NCBI GenBank assembly: GCA_000507305.1 | Contig: DF240185.1 | Span: forward strand, 30,311-94,310 | Direction: 5' to 3' | Length of the DNA: 64,000 bases | Origin: Breviolum minutum Mf 1.05b.01 | Lineage: Eukaryota; Sar; Dinophyceae; Suessiales; Symbiodiniaceae | Part shown: in pieces, positions 31,906 through 43,477 of the stretch | Numbering within the stretch: position 1 is the first letter of the stretch | Layout: each line of letters opens with the position of its first letter | The notes under the pieces: generated by a model | The model's input: only the letters and a program-made list of their open reading frames with translations | Databases searched by the model: none | What the model was told of the DNA's origin: nothing | Position numbers and translations under genes: made by a program

Positions 31906-32067
31906 TTAAGTCAGAACATGCTGAACATGCTGCCGCATTGCAGCCATTGGAATCTCTTGGCACTTGAGGTTTGTAGAAGCTGTCCGGATGATCTGGTTTT
32001 TCATGTCCAGGTTTTTCAAGCACAGCAAGACTAAGGAAGTCCCACAGTGGAAGCAAACGACCAGGTG
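31906..32067 (-). CDS. Terminal exon, unknown protein
   Basis: Acceptor GGCGTTCTTAG|CAC, 53 codons and stop: HLVVCFHCGTSLVLLCLKNL, DMKNQIIRTASTNLKCQEIP, MAAMRQHVQHVLT. Strong protein character with CxxC-like FHCG. It lies 0.8 kb downstream (minus sense) of the TMBIM gene's stop and so belongs to the next gene. Confidence 0.55.
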   Translation of the reverse strand, partial: HLVVCFHCGTSLVLLCLKNLDMKNQIIRTASTNLKCQEIPMAAMRQHVQHVLT

Positions 32068-32904
32068 CTAAGAACGCCTTTCAACGGCCATGCAACATAC
32101 GTCATCACCATCACCCTCCTCCTCCTCCTCCTCATCAGTCACCATCATCAATCTCAACTTTAATCTGAATATGTACGACCTGACAAGCTGCTCAACAGCA
32201 CACGAAACATATGTAATCATATATCTCTGTATTATACTGTACACTCATGGCAGCACACCAACCTTGCCAGTCGTTGAAAGTGCCTATATTCCTTCTAATA
32301 CAACCTGCCCAAGAAGGTCTCCTGTTTTTGACGCACACATCAAAGCTATGGTCATCCGTCTATTCCAGTAGCTCTGATTCTACACAAATCAAATGTCGAA
32401 TTTAGGGACTTGGTGCCACAAACTAATCACTCTACCATCCTCTGATGCTTTTCTCTTTTTCGGGAAACATTAGTTGCAACATTCAAGGTATAGAAAGGAG
32501 TGAAGATGAGGCAGCAATAAGGTTCATCCTGTAATGATTGTCTGATTATCAACGATCTTGTCTGAATCTGGCAAAAAGAGTAATGTGAAGCACCGATCGT
32601 CATGGCCACAAATGGTGAACATCCATCTCTCTGTAAGATTTGTCTGGCCTTGGGTAATTTCCACTCTTCGCTGCTTTTGTCTTCAAATCATGGGATTTTC
32701 TCTCACTGAAAGCATCGCTACTGGCTCAAGACACCTACATCCCTAGAGACTAAGCCATGGGCCTTAGATCTCTTCAGGGCCCCTGTCCAACCGCCACTTG
32801 GCATCAGCTTAGCCTTTCGAAGATGAGTCCAAATGAAATGTACATCTCCCAACGGCTTGGGAGTAACACAGCCTAAACGCTGGTTGCCGAACACGAAAAG
32901 CACC

Positions 32905-35496
32905 TCAGTCTCGAGTTCCGATAAGCTCCAAGATGTACTGAAAGAGGTTGATTAAGTCCAAGTAGAGATTGATTGCCGCGAAGACGTAGTCATCGACGGA
33001 AAACTCCACTTTGTGCCCACCCCATGACCCAAGCATCAATTGGGTGTCATAGACAATGTAGAAGGCAAACACCCTCAGAGAAGACCAATCATTCATTTGA
33101 CAAGACAAGAGTTGCGCATATGTCCAAATTTCAAATCGAACCTTTGGGTGACTCTGTTATGCTTAGCGACTTCAAAAGTCGTTATGGCCAACTGACATCA
33201 CTGGAAGAACGATACAGGAAGTTTGAACAAAACATGACTTTCACTTCAGGCTTCCAGTTGGGCATATCATCCCAGGACTCAGGATAAGTTGGATTGCTTA
33301 CCATATCCAGTTCGAGTTCCAAGGAAGCAAAACACTTGTCGAACAAAAACTATCTTGCTGGAACTGTAGCCTTTCAGTGAAGCTTTGTCTCACAGGTAAG
33401 TCGAGGAACATGGCACCCATAACTGCGATAGCTTTTTGAAAGAGCGGCATCTGTAAACCAAACCTTAGAACAAGACAGAACCCACTTCAATCTTGCCTGG
33501 GTTAAAGGGAACGTCGCTTGCAAAGACACCTTTGTTCTGTTCGTTTCTGAAAAGGATCATTTTGTTCAAACGTTTCTCATCTTCCAGTGGTTCCACCACA
33601 CCAATCACATCTAAAAAGGCTTCTGTTCTAGTTTTCAGCATGAGTTCCTTTGTGATGTTGTCTTTGTTTCCGCTGCATCCCAGTGGATTAAAACATTGAT
33701 ATCGGCGATAAGTAAACTTGACCCTCCCAAGGCAATGCTTGTTGAACCAAACTGAACTCCAATTCAAACACTATCTTTATCGAGTTGCCATTGCATGAAA
33801 ACTAAGGCAACACTCGCCAGCAAGAGTACCTGCGATGTCACGAGTCCAGAGCAGATGGGACCAATGCCCCGGATCTATAGAAATGGAGAAACATAAAGCA
33901 AGGTCTCTAAAAAAGGTAAACATCACCTATTTGCTGGGAACCTGAACGATCAGTCGCATGGCCCAATAGGCTTCGTTCAAGCGATGACAACCCGGGGCAT
34001 GAGAACCACAGCTCTGAATATCATGAAACATACCATGCTAAACAAAATCTACTGTACCCTAAATCTCATTGAACTCGCACAAATCATGTACCAATCGACA
34101 AACTTTGAGAGATTATTACAGATTATATACATCTGAAAGTCATCTATACACCACATACAATCACATAAATATAATCACCAAATATACAATCATATGTATC
34201 TATATATAGAAGTATATACCAGATATTTTCCAGGTCAGCCAGAACCCCGAATCCCACTTTGGGGGTGACGACCGGGATCAGATTTTATAAACAAGCGTAG
34301 TCAGTGCAGTATCGTAGAAAACACTTACATTAAGTCACTAAAAGGGAATCCCATCAAGATCTCCCAACACTGACAACTCCACGACATCTGACAACTGGCA
34401 CCATAATAGCAGCAGAGACGTACATGCCTCAGCTGGCCAAATCATGATGTTTTCCTAACCTGATACAGGCCTGTTTGGTGATCATGATTTCCCTACCCTA
34501 CCTAAACGAACCACCATATGGGACGCGGTGCAACGCACAGAAGCCAGCCACCCCCGCGAAGCAGTTCCAAGAAATAATTGTCAATGAGAAGTTCACTTAA
34601 TCTGATCATGCTGCATATGTTTACATCTGCACTCGCCAGTTGTTGGAAAGGGACAATTCATCAGTACAAATCATGTACATTCAACATGGCAAACTTTCGA
34701 TATGCCTTCATATGTTATCTAAAGGTTTTCTGAATGAGGTTACCTGTTACTCATGACAAATTCCACACAACATCAATGACGTCTTTGGCTTTTTTGTTTT
34801 AGCATGTATCTTTTTCATCGAGCTGCCCATGCCAGTCACGTCCGATTTGGTATTCCAAGCATACACTGTGAGGCTAATGAAGGTCACCTTAGTTGTCCAA
34901 AAATCCTGGTCTGAAGTTGAAAGGTTCTGAAATGATGAAATTTGAGGTCCAGAATCATCAATGATATTGAGGTCGGTGAATAAAGGCAAGATTGTTACAT
35001 CATCATTGGGCTCCGGAACAATTATATATACAATACCTTTGAAGGAAAGTGCCATGCGTTTTTTCGTGATTTTTTGTGCATCATTTTTTTGGGATACTTC
35101 CAGAACGTTTCTACCGGCAACTTGTATGGCCGGCCTTTATCAACCTCTGGGCGGTAGATTTCACCAATGTGAATCTGCCGCAAAATGGGGGTCCCCAAAA
35201 TGGGTCCCCCAATACCTTGGATAAACCATTGAAAATACTTCCAGATACTGTAAATACACTCCCTGAAACTAACATAGCACCTGAAAATAGGCCATCCCAA
35301 AAGGAAACTAGTATTCCAACCATCCATTTCTAGGTGCTATGTTAGTTTCAGGGAGGGTAATTATTTGAGGTCCATTACATCATTTCAATATCCAAGGTGA
35401 TTCAAGAAACAATCCACGGCGAGTAAAATACCAAGTGGCACCAGTGATGCCTGCAGCCAACACAATGGATGGTGCCTCATTCACTTTTGGAAGACC
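32905..35496 (-). CDS. TMBIM family protein (Bax inhibitor-1/Lifeguard type), 3' part
   Basis: Multi-pass membrane protein of the TMBIM family, which acts in ER/Golgi calcium leak and cell-death control. Exons: 35496-35440 (PSIVLAAGITG, acceptor TTGCTTCCAG), 34887 to about 34827 (VTFISLTVYAWNTKSDVTGM), 33874 to about 33790 (GLVTSQVLLLASVALVFMQW), 33450-33410 (MPLFQKAIAVMGA) and terminal 33073-32905 (VFAFYIVYDTQLMLG, YVFAAINLYLDLINLFQYIL, stop after ELIGTRD). The motifs L-T-x-Y-A-W-x-T-K-x-D, G-A-x-x-F-x-x-Y-I-V-Y-D-T-Q and the NLYLDxINLF end are family hallmarks, in the right order (helices 3 to 7). The 33410|33073 join is in phase with a GTTCCT donor. The 35440 join works with a GC donor. 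The donor of the helix-4 exon and the N-terminal helices were not found. An MITE sits in the intron at 35255-35359. Confidence 0.85.
33465..33767 (-). CDS. Open frame inside a TMBIM intron, Kunitz-like look
   Basis: A 100-codon open minus frame: FTYRRYQCFNPLGCSGNKDN, then TEAFLDVIGVVEPLEDEKRL. The C..P.GC.GNKDN arrangement recalls the second half of a Kunitz inhibitor domain. AACAAAG|GTGTCT is a good donor and TTGGGAG|GG a possible acceptor. It lies on the same strand between the helix-4 and helix-5 exons of the TMBIM gene, where an insertion would break the fold. So it is either a fortuitous frame or an exon of an alternative transcript. Confidence 0.25.
   Translation of the reverse strand: MNWSSVWFNKHCLGRVKFTYRRYQCFNPLGCSGNKDNITKELMLKTRTEAFLDVIGVVEPLEDEKRLNKMILFRNEQNKGVFASDVPFNPGKIEVGSVLF
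33900..34800. other. Intron sequence, little else visible
   Basis: Mostly AT-rich with TA-rich runs near 34130-34220. One short minus reading (CHRLNEAYWAMRLIVQ before GTTCCC at about 33943) might be a small exon of the TMBIM gene. Nothing else is supported. Confidence 0.4.
35255..35359. mobile_element. MITE-like element, copy 2
   Basis: 105 bp, same family as 17761-17871: left end TACACTCCCTGAAACTAACA, right end TGTTAGTTTCAGGGAGGGTA, with inner arms TAGCACCT and AGGTGCTA. Two mismatches in the left end against copy 1. It lies in an intron of the TMBIM gene. TA at both outer ends. Confidence 0.85.
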
Positions 35497-36170
35497 CTGG
35501 AAGCAAATGGGAATCCATTTCAAGATTGGATTTAAGGTGCCTATTCAGTCTCAACAGCTAAAGCTCTAGAAGCCTGACATCCATACAATGTATAATTTGA
35601 TGTTTTTTTCTCGCACATTCTGATATTGCCTGAACATTCTGGCTAAGTGGCGTTTTTGTCAGTGCTTTTCTACGAATCCACTTCTCAAGAGATAGCCTTT
35701 CTACAGCTTTCTGGGAGGGTCTATCGTGTGTATCTACCGTTTCGTGGGGTTTGTCTGAGTTTGGGGGGCCAACATAAAATGAGTTGTGGAAAAACTATCC
35801 GAGAAGTCCATGAGGAAAAACAATGAACCACAAGATGTTGTTGGCGTGTGAGAATCTTTGTGGTTTATGTCACACTTGTCTCTATCGGCAGGCTAGACAT
35901 GCATTCCCGCATCAAATCTCGGCAGCAAAAAAAAATAATCTGGGAAAACACTTTGAGGCTGCAAGAGGCTAACAGCAAAGGCTTGAATACGAGCTTGTTG
36001 TTTCTCCGTGTGCACTGTTTGTCAATCCTTAAGCTACTTGAATACTTCAGCAATCAATGGCTACATCTATGGAACATGTCCAGAAATTTTGGAATTTGCT
36101 CCAGCACTTCGTACAGTAGGCAATTTGCATGGGTCGTTTCACAAGTCTCTGGCTGTTTCAGGCATGGTTC

Positions 36171-36293
36171 CTAGCAATCTTGCGAAATAGCCTCTATCCG
36201 TTTGGACATGGTCCTGATCATTCTTCTAGGAACGCTGCTGACCATGCTAGAAATAGTCCTGGGTAGTTTGGGACTTATAGGAATAGCATAGCC
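36171..36293 (-). CDS. Exon, possibly terminal
   Basis: Acceptor GGATTTGCCAG|GGC, 40 codons and stop: GYAIPISPKLPRTISSMVSS then RRMIRTMSKRIEAISQDC. Basic, helical. Family unknown. Confidence 0.4.
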   Translation of the reverse strand, partial: GYAIPISPKLPRTISSMVSSVPRRMIRTMSKRIEAISQDC

Positions 36294-37144
36294 CTGGCAA
36301 ATCCACAGAACTACTAAACTAAGAGACTGAAGGACGTCCAAAACCATCGGTCGGGGAAGATCGATATAGTTTACCCAAACTGAGAATTATGATAGGATAT
36401 AACCGCCTGCAACATTTTTGCCAGTGCACAAGCAAACCCACAGTCAAGAGGGAATCTCTTCTCTTTAATTGCGAGTACATAAAACATATAAATTCGATGC
36501 TTTCTCTTCCTCGAACCCTCACCCTCTCGCGCCCGCTTGCGGGGCAGTGACCCGGATACAGTACAGTATAGTAGAGCATACTAGATTTATCTGAGCAGCA
36601 GTTTTATGCCTGACGTTCTTCTTACCCACCTGTTTCACTATTAACTACGGTTCACCAAACAAAGGCTACCAAGTCACTGTATAAAAAGTGCACAGCAGGC
36701 CGATCAGCAATCCATTTCCAAAAGTCAGCAAAGCAAGGATACAGTAATTCCTCGGTTTCCATGTACAAATCATACACAACGTACACAAATAGAAGCGGAT
36801 ATAAAGGTGCTCCGATCTAAGCATCCCTGCACTTCATGATTCAAGAAAAAGTCTTTAGTAACACATTTTGGCTATGCACATGCCTGAACAAGAAATTCTA
36901 CAGTGACACTGAAGCTTTCAAATTTCTATCTTCAATACCTTCTACCTGGGAAAACGAGGTGATCTGAGCCCCCCTGAGTTTATCATGGGCGCCTTAAGTG
37001 GAGATTCCAATGGGTTTATGGGACTGCAAAGCTCATTATGTACCAAGATGCCAGGGGTAGATTCGACAGTACTCAGAACAACCTTGGCCGCAGACTTTTG
37101 ATGTGGCAACGACTGAGATCACACTAGACATAAACCGATCCAAC

Positions 37145-37245
37145 CTGTGGTATAGGATTTCGTTTGGAAACATGTGAACAAAAAAGAGAGATGTCAATTG
37201 CATCTCTGTCAACAGTGACAGGTCCAGAGAACCCGTCCATAGCTG
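37145..37245 (-). CDS. Internal exon, unknown protein
   Basis: Acceptor ATTCCTAAG|CA and donor CCACAG|GTTGGA, 33 whole codons: AMDGFSGPVTVDRDAIDISL then FCSHVSKRNPIPQ. A second minus frame is open for 81 codons across the region (QLWTGSLDLSLLTEMQLTSL), so the frame is not certain. Confidence 0.45.
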
Positions 37246-38079
37246 CTTAGGAATAATAATTTGTCTTTTGTGGATGTACACTTTATTTCAATGTCTATCA
37301 CCACTTCAATCTCCCAGATCTTCCATTCACACTAGAAGAGGCTCCACTTTTTCTCCAGCAATTTCACCAAAAAATCATCTGGCCACAAAGATCCGAATCC
37401 TCTATGAATTTGAATCCAAGGGGCACATTATGGTGCACATGGTGACGCCCAAACATGCCAAGGACCTCAAAAACCCAAGGACCAAAATGGGACCGATCTG
37501 ATTTGCATGAATTTGTATGGCACCCATTGGATGATGTACGAAAAAAGCATCCAACTTGCAAAAATCAATTCCAGGATCAGGACTGTCTTGACTCCTTAAC
37601 TATGCTACATCTATGCAACATCCGTTTAACATGGGAATCATCTATCAATCTCTAGAATCTCTAGACTGTGAGTAGTTGGAAAAGGAATGTAACATGACCT
37701 GAAAAGCTGTAGACCAATTTTATTATTGACATCCAAAAGTTCAAAAGGACTGTTTCGGTGCAACAAACACATGCGCTCTATGGAACTAACTTGACTAAAT
37801 GAAGCCAGAGCATTTAGTGTTTGTTCTGTTAGCTGGTGACTACATGACAGCTGTGGGTGCATTCAGTCTAATTATCTCTGAGATGAATCGCTTTTCCCGC
37901 TCATTTCATTGAAAACTGGAATGCAGGGATCGTACAATGTCTGCCTTTTCTTTGTGTAGTGTTTATATTCATGTTTATTCGGGGTGTATTTATGTCGCAC
38001 ATATCTGCAAAACTTGAGGGATTCAAAATGATACACGTTTTTTCAAAGCCCTTGATGGAGGATTTTGCATTAATAGTAC

Positions 38080-38698
38080 CTTCGGTCGATGCTTCCAATT
38101 CCTGATTTCAACTCGCACATCTCCTGGTTTCTTGTACCCCGACCAAGTATGGATTGATTTTTGAGACCAAGTCTCATACAGCAATTCACTAAAATTAGCG
38201 AACAGCCAACATGTCTGGATGATTTCCTTCATGAACAGTTAAGAGATGGGAAGATTCCTATATAGTTGCTTCAATTCAATTCCATCATTTTTACTACTAA
38301 GGTGTTTTTTGCGATGGGAGGCAAACAACCCCCTGCTGGCAAGAGTCAATATAGAAATCATCCCACCTTCGAGCTGAAGTGCCTGGCGCGATCGACCAAC
38401 GGAATGGGAAGAAGCTCCATCTGCCCAGAAAATGACAACTAAGTGGGGAAAAACATGGGAAAAAAGACAATGCAACGGTGTATATTAACATTTACCACCA
38501 GGATTATAATCCCTATAAACCTTAATTTGCCAGGGGGGTAGATCCAACATATACCTGGTGAAAAACCTATGTCTTGGTGGAATCTGATACAACTTCAACG
38601 ACAAAGCCAGCCTCCTTGGACATGGATGCCACTGGATATGCCACGCACGTGGTGAACACCAGTTGAATTGCCAGAATACCATACCTCAGTGAAAATTT
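38080..38698 (-). CDS. Three-exon fragment with one hydrophobic segment
   Basis: Exons 38698-38591 (acceptor GTTTTTCCAG|AAA, donor GAAGTT|GTATCA), 38438-38367 (acceptor CCACTTAG|TTG, donor TCGAAG|GTGGGA) and 38123-38080 (acceptor GAAACCAG|GAG, donor CGAAG|GTACTA). All joins are in phase. Peptides: RYGILAIQLVFTTCVAYPVA, SKEAGFVVEV, then FSGQMELLPIPLVDRARHFS and EMCELKSGIGSID. The first exon resembles TMBIM helix 1, and it lies upstream of the TMBIM gene, but the following exons do not give helix 2. I therefore treat it as a separate or unresolved gene. Confidence 0.5.
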
Positions 38699-38999
38699 CT
38701 GGAAAAACATGACAAAAACAATGAAACACATAGGAAATGGGGCAGGTGACATGACTTGTGAAACAAGTTGTTTCAACACTTGGCCAACCTTCATTGTAAG
38801 ATTGGGGCATAGTCAACCCGAGAAATTATCCAACTTCAAACAAATCCCTCTTCTCCAATTTCCATGTGACCGTGGTGGAATGAGCTGTCACATGAGATCG
38901 CTTCCTTGAATCTATTCAAAAACAGGAGACCATGTCTTCAAATGATCTTCCAATCACTCAAGTCGAGAGAATTGAAAACTCATCCATGACCAAAGTGTA

Positions 39000-40040
39000 A
39001 ATCGACGTGAAGCCGCCACTTTTTGAGTCCGCTGTCTATGCCCTGCCTATGGCAACAAGGCTGGATATAAAGGAAAATTCATGGCATGGCATCGGGATTT
39101 ACCTTTGATCTCTCACAAAGTCTGAATGGAATCTTGGCCCTTGAGCCTGTCAAAGAACTATGTTTAACTCCTTATATATATAACTATATATATATACTAC
39201 ACGTTTCTTTTGTATTCCCAAAAATAATATTGTCGACAGAGCAGAACTGATAGGGAGGACCTGGCATTACAGAGAAACGTGACAGAATATAGAGAGGCTC
39301 CAACCATCTTTTACTTACAGGAAACGTTTTAAACTCCCTTGAACTTAACAGATTTACTGTACCAGTAGGCTTAGGCACTGTTACTTCTTGACCGGGTTCT
39401 CGCAGTGACATAGATGAAATAACACCGTGGCTCAGCCTTTTAGCAAAACCTGGTCATTTTGTATGTTTGGCTTCCCAATTCCATGCCACCAATCCTCCAC
39501 AGCACTGCTTTGCAGTCTGATCCAAAAATTCAGAATCTGTTGACCATTTTGGGCTTGGGCATCTGATGAATAGTTTGAACCATGTGATGGTGTAGCTCAA
39601 AGAGTACTGGAAAGGAATCCATGTCAGAGATAGGAGGGACATCACATTCACATTCCAATCCCTCTAAACTCCAAAGCAAATTAAATTGCTCAACATGAAC
39701 ACTCGGGATAAATGGCAAAACTTCCAGAAAGATCCCGAAATGTTTTCATTCAACTCCAGTCCATCCATTTTCTGGGTGTGTCAGCAATTCTCAGTGGAAG
39801 CAATTTGGAGATACAAAGTATCTCAGAATCAAACATCTGGCGGAATGCCACACAAACATCTCATTCTATGACCTTACTTTGTCCAAACGTTAAAAACACC
39901 TGGAACCTCAAGAGATCTTTCTTTCGGATGATGGAACAACACAACTTCATCAGTTGGATGTGGATCTCATTTGGTGCTAGCGATGTGGATCTCTGTGCCC
40001 AAACCAACTACGTCGACCTGTACATGGGCGAACAAAACGT
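39000..40040. other. Region without firm exons
   Basis: Contains TA repeats near 39170-39200 and scattered short open frames on both strands (for example plus 39712-40047, 111 codons). None has a convincing splice pair, so nothing is called. Confidence 0.35.
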
Positions 40041-40149
40041 GACATAGTGGTACAGCAAGTACAATTGTTTTTGGTTCTTCCTACGATTGGAGATCTGCAC
40101 AACGGGATGGGTTTTCAAATCCAAATCTTTAGAGAAATAAAATACGCTT

Positions 40150-40305
40150 CTACAGTTTCCAGCTCCAACTGTTTAGAAATGGAGTGCTCTGACATCCATC
40201 CCGGTCTCCCTGTTGATCCTGCATTGGCATCACTTTTGGCTCACCATCAGGCTCTTGAACGTAATCCCCAAGAAGGACCGCGGGGCCTGAACGAGAGGTG
40301 TGTCG
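40150..40305 (-). CDS. Terminal exon (strand uncertain)
   Basis: Acceptor CGTACTCTGCAG|CGA, 51 codons, stop TAG: RHTSRSGPAVLLGDYVQEPD, GEPKVMPMQDQQGDRDGCQS. The plus strand over the same bases is part of a 177-codon ORF (40047-40580) that also looks protein-like (PGLPVDPALASLLAHHQALE). The minus reading is favoured by the acceptor and by neighbour orientation. Confidence 0.4.
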   Translation of the reverse strand, partial: RHTSRSGPAVLLGDYVQEPDGEPKVMPMQDQQGDRDGCQSTPFLNSWSWKL

Positions 40306-40657
40306 CTGCAGAGTACGGAAAACTCATCGAATCAAAAACAAAAACTGGAAGCATCTTTTTTTTTGATCTCTGGGTATCAATTTTTTGCTTCCTTTCCCAA
40401 GATTATGGGATTGGTCCTGGATTACAATGGATTACATGTATAATCCAAATCTTCAGCCCAAAACTTGGAGTCTGGCACATGATCCTTGGATATAACAACG
40501 ACATTCGAGAACATTTAGCATCCGATGTCGCACCCAACCTTTACTGTTGTTGCCATTCGAAGACCCACCCCAAAAGATGAATCATGATGAAAGAAACTCT
40601 GCTTCATTGCCTCCAACACGTCCAACCCTTCCCACCATCCATCACCATCCCGAATTC

Positions 40658-40750
40658 TCAGAAGAAAGATGCCTTGTTTTTGTGGCCAGCTCCGTATGTG
40701 ACAATGATTTTGGCACGGTTGGAGATTTGGCAGGTTCTTGCTTCTTCAAC
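40658..40750 (-). CDS. Terminal exon, unknown protein
   Basis: Acceptor GATCCCTATAG|GTT, 30 codons and stop: VEEARTCQISNRAKIIVTYG then AGHKNKASFF. An alternative frame is open over a longer stretch (40642-40902) with Cys-rich residues (LSHVCQENDVTYQDPTHFCT). Both cannot be coding. Confidence 0.45.
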   Translation of the reverse strand, partial: VEEARTCQISNRAKIIVTYGAGHKNKASFF

Positions 40751-41770
40751 CTATAGGGATCGTGGCACAACTTCACAACCAGCTTTTCCTGATTAATGCA
40801 TGTACAAAAATGTGTAGGATCTTGGTATGTAACATCGTTTTCTTGGCAAACATGACTCAAACAAAACGAATCATCAACATCAGTTGCAGGAAACTTTCTC
40901 ACATTTTTGGAAAGACAAATTGGGAAATAAGATTTTCCACTTGGAAATATCAGGCTGTTCTAAGGTCTTTTTGCTATCTAAGACTCCAAAGCGTGTAATA
41001 TGTCTGTCCAATTTGGTCTTCCAAGTAACATACAGTAGTATCTAAAATAATATACTATATGATATGTAATTAATTGTATATTATCATAATTCTTTTATCA
41101 TAAAAACAACAGCAGCTTCTTCACTACCCAACCTGCTCTAAGAAAGCAACATCACCTCTGAAAATATATATCATCCTTTTCTCGATTCACTGTCGACCCA
41201 ACATTTGGCTCAGAAACTCGGAAGCCAAGAGTTTCCTCACCACCACGGTCTGTGCCAACGCCTCTTTGTCAGAATATGAATCGCATGAAATGTCGAGTCT
41301 TCAAGCTAGTCGTATCATGTCTTCTAGTGAATGGTGATCAGTACCAATAGATGCCAGCAAAAAAAAACAATGGAACACATTTATGAGTTCGGCACTTGAG
41401 AAGGTCAGAGACGAAGGTGAGAAAGGCCATAAGAAGCAAGTGTCAAGTTTTTTTTTGTCTTTTTTGCAAAGCAAATGGAAACTTCAAGTGTTCATGGTGG
41501 TGAATTCTGAAGGATATGTCTCAACATCTACCAAGCAAAGAATTCTGAAAACCCGTCTTATAAACAAAGCGCGAGTCAACCAGGCTCTAGAAGAGGACGC
41601 CTCAAGGGAAACCCCTGATGGTCTTACAGGCCTCTGAAAGCCCAAACTTATATGAAATCATTGGTAGAACTTGCAAACAGAATCGTCCATAATCATTCCC
41701 ATAAGACCTTGCGAACAAAAAAACAAGTAGATCTATCATGATCCATCTACATGAGGCCAAATTATATAGC

Positions 41771-41954
41771 TTAAATGTGTTGCCTTCCTATCATTTCTCT
41801 GTGCATTGTGGCCTTCTTGGCCAACTTCTCGGATTGCGGCTCTGGTGTCAAACCGCCGCCCGTTTCGGGGTGCTCGGACAACTCCAAGTCCTCGCGCTTC
41901 CCCCGCGGGAAAGCCGTGCCAGTGGCGCCAAAGGCACTTGCGGCTCGATTGATC
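41771..41954 (-). CDS. GC-rich terminal exon
   Basis: Acceptor AAAATCCTCAG|G, 60 codons and stop: INRAASAFGATGTAFPRGKR, EDLELSEHPETGGGLTPEPQ, SEKLAKKATMHREMIGRQHI. Polar, probably disordered. It stands in a GC-rich island. The plus strand is also open, but without matching splice sites. Confidence 0.55.
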
Positions 41955-42595
41955 CTGAGGATTTTCGGCTCAAAATCCCATCTTTATTCAATCAATGTCA
42001 AAGGAGGATTGATAATCCATAACACTTAGCCAATTTTAGAGCCCCCCTTTTTTTTTGCCAGGGAGCCGGATTTTTGGTATTCATGCAAATTTCCCCCCCT
42101 AGTTAATAAGGATCTGCAACAACCCCCTCCAATGAGAGCCCCCCCATTTTCTAATTGGCCAAACATGGTGACCACCCCAATCAATCCACCTCATTTGAAG
42201 CATTCAGGTGAGATACACCCATGTACTGCATGAGGTCTCCATCTTGCCGCTCATCTTCAGACTACTGTGATCTCATGGTACTGTGATGTACTTATGGTCC
42301 ATCAGATTTATGTTAATGGTAGTGATCATGAACCTCATGCTTTTGATGTTTGTTTGGTTGAGAAGGTTCTCGGTTCAGAAGGTTCAGAAGGTATCCACCC
42401 CAAAGCTCAAATTTCATGATCCAGAATCATGTAACTATAGCTATAATCATAGTTGTCCTCAGGCCTAGATGTCTCTTTATTTGGAGGGATTGGTACTATA
42501 CTTCAGATCTATTGAAAACCTTGTGGATCTTCTGGGTCAGCTGGGGTTACTAAACCGGATTTGACATTATACAAACTATTGTGGTCGCCCCAATT

Positions 42596-42811
42596 TCACC
42601 AACCATTGGCATCCATCACTGCCAAATCTGCCAAAACAAACACTCCGAGCTTCGTCCTTTCTTTGGACTTCAGCCGTGCCCCATTCGCAGCATTGCGGAA
42701 CACCGCCCCGGCCGGGCGGCCGCGAACCGTGCTGTCAGTGGTTGGGGTTGGCGGTGCGAAGGTCTCCACCATGCGTTGCAAGGTATCGCTCAGTTGGCGC
42801 AACTCCGAAGG
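42596..42811 (-). CDS. GC-rich terminal exon
   Basis: Acceptor AAACTCCAAG|CCT, 71 codons and stop: PSELRQLSDTLQRMVETFAP, TDSTVRGRPAGAVFRNAANG, KSKERTKLGVFVLADLAVMD. It begins on a codon boundary. GTTGGTG near the stop might be a donor. Second GC-rich exon within 1 kb of the one at 41771; they may be neighbouring exons of one gene. Confidence 0.55.
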   Translation of the reverse strand, partial: PSELRQLSDTLQRMVETFAPPTPTTDSTVRGRPAGAVFRNAANGARLKSKERTKLGVFVLADLAVMDANGW

Positions 42812-43477
42812 CTTGGAGTTTAAATGAGGGTCCTTAGAATGAACAAAGTTGAGATGTACATATCAGACTTTGCTAATCACAAAATCCTTGATGTCGCTAT
42901 TATTGGAAACATATTTTTGAGAATAAAGCTAAATATTGGAATACAACATATCGGCCTAATCCCAGGATTCTTGTTTGGAACTGGAGTCAGTCTTGCCAAA
43001 GAAAGTTCCAAAGCCAGGGTTCTTGGAGCAATGTCTGGATTTTGGACGTCAACTCCATGAGCTGTGATGCTGGCGGTTCCGCTCTTGGTGGCGGTGAAGG
43101 GTCCGTGTTCTCAGTACCTGCAGCCGTGACAGGTCTTTTCGATGATTCGAGGTATCAAATGGTACGAATTCATCCAGGAAGTGATTCATCCACGTGCTCC
43201 TTGGACTTGGCATAATATTCCACATCCTGTAAATCTTTAACTCATCTCAGTAATGGAAGTTGGGTCGTTTCTACAACGCAAACACGGAGTGTTGCTGCAG
43301 CCTTGAAACTCCACAGCTTTTGGGTTTGGATAGTCTACCAACAATGCATACAGTAGATGTTGCACGTATCTATTAGCAACCATTTTCCACTGATAAAACA
43401 TAACATATACCAGCTGCACAAAAAATAGATGATGTAAGAATCTGTAAGAACCATGTCTTTTTTCAAATTTGCGATCT

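Noticed and set aside
35100-35225. Protein-like stretch next to the second MITE (ILPERFYRQLVWPAFINLWA, minus frame with GDPFWGPPFCGRFTL)
   Set aside because: Looks like another repeat-derived shadow; no borders could be defined, so it was not called as gene or element.
37268-37501. Plus-strand ORF reading KIRILYEFESKGHIMVHMVT
   Set aside because: Protein-like, but no splice support, and the minus strand is also open (VLGMFGRHHVHHNVPLGFKF). Left uncalled.
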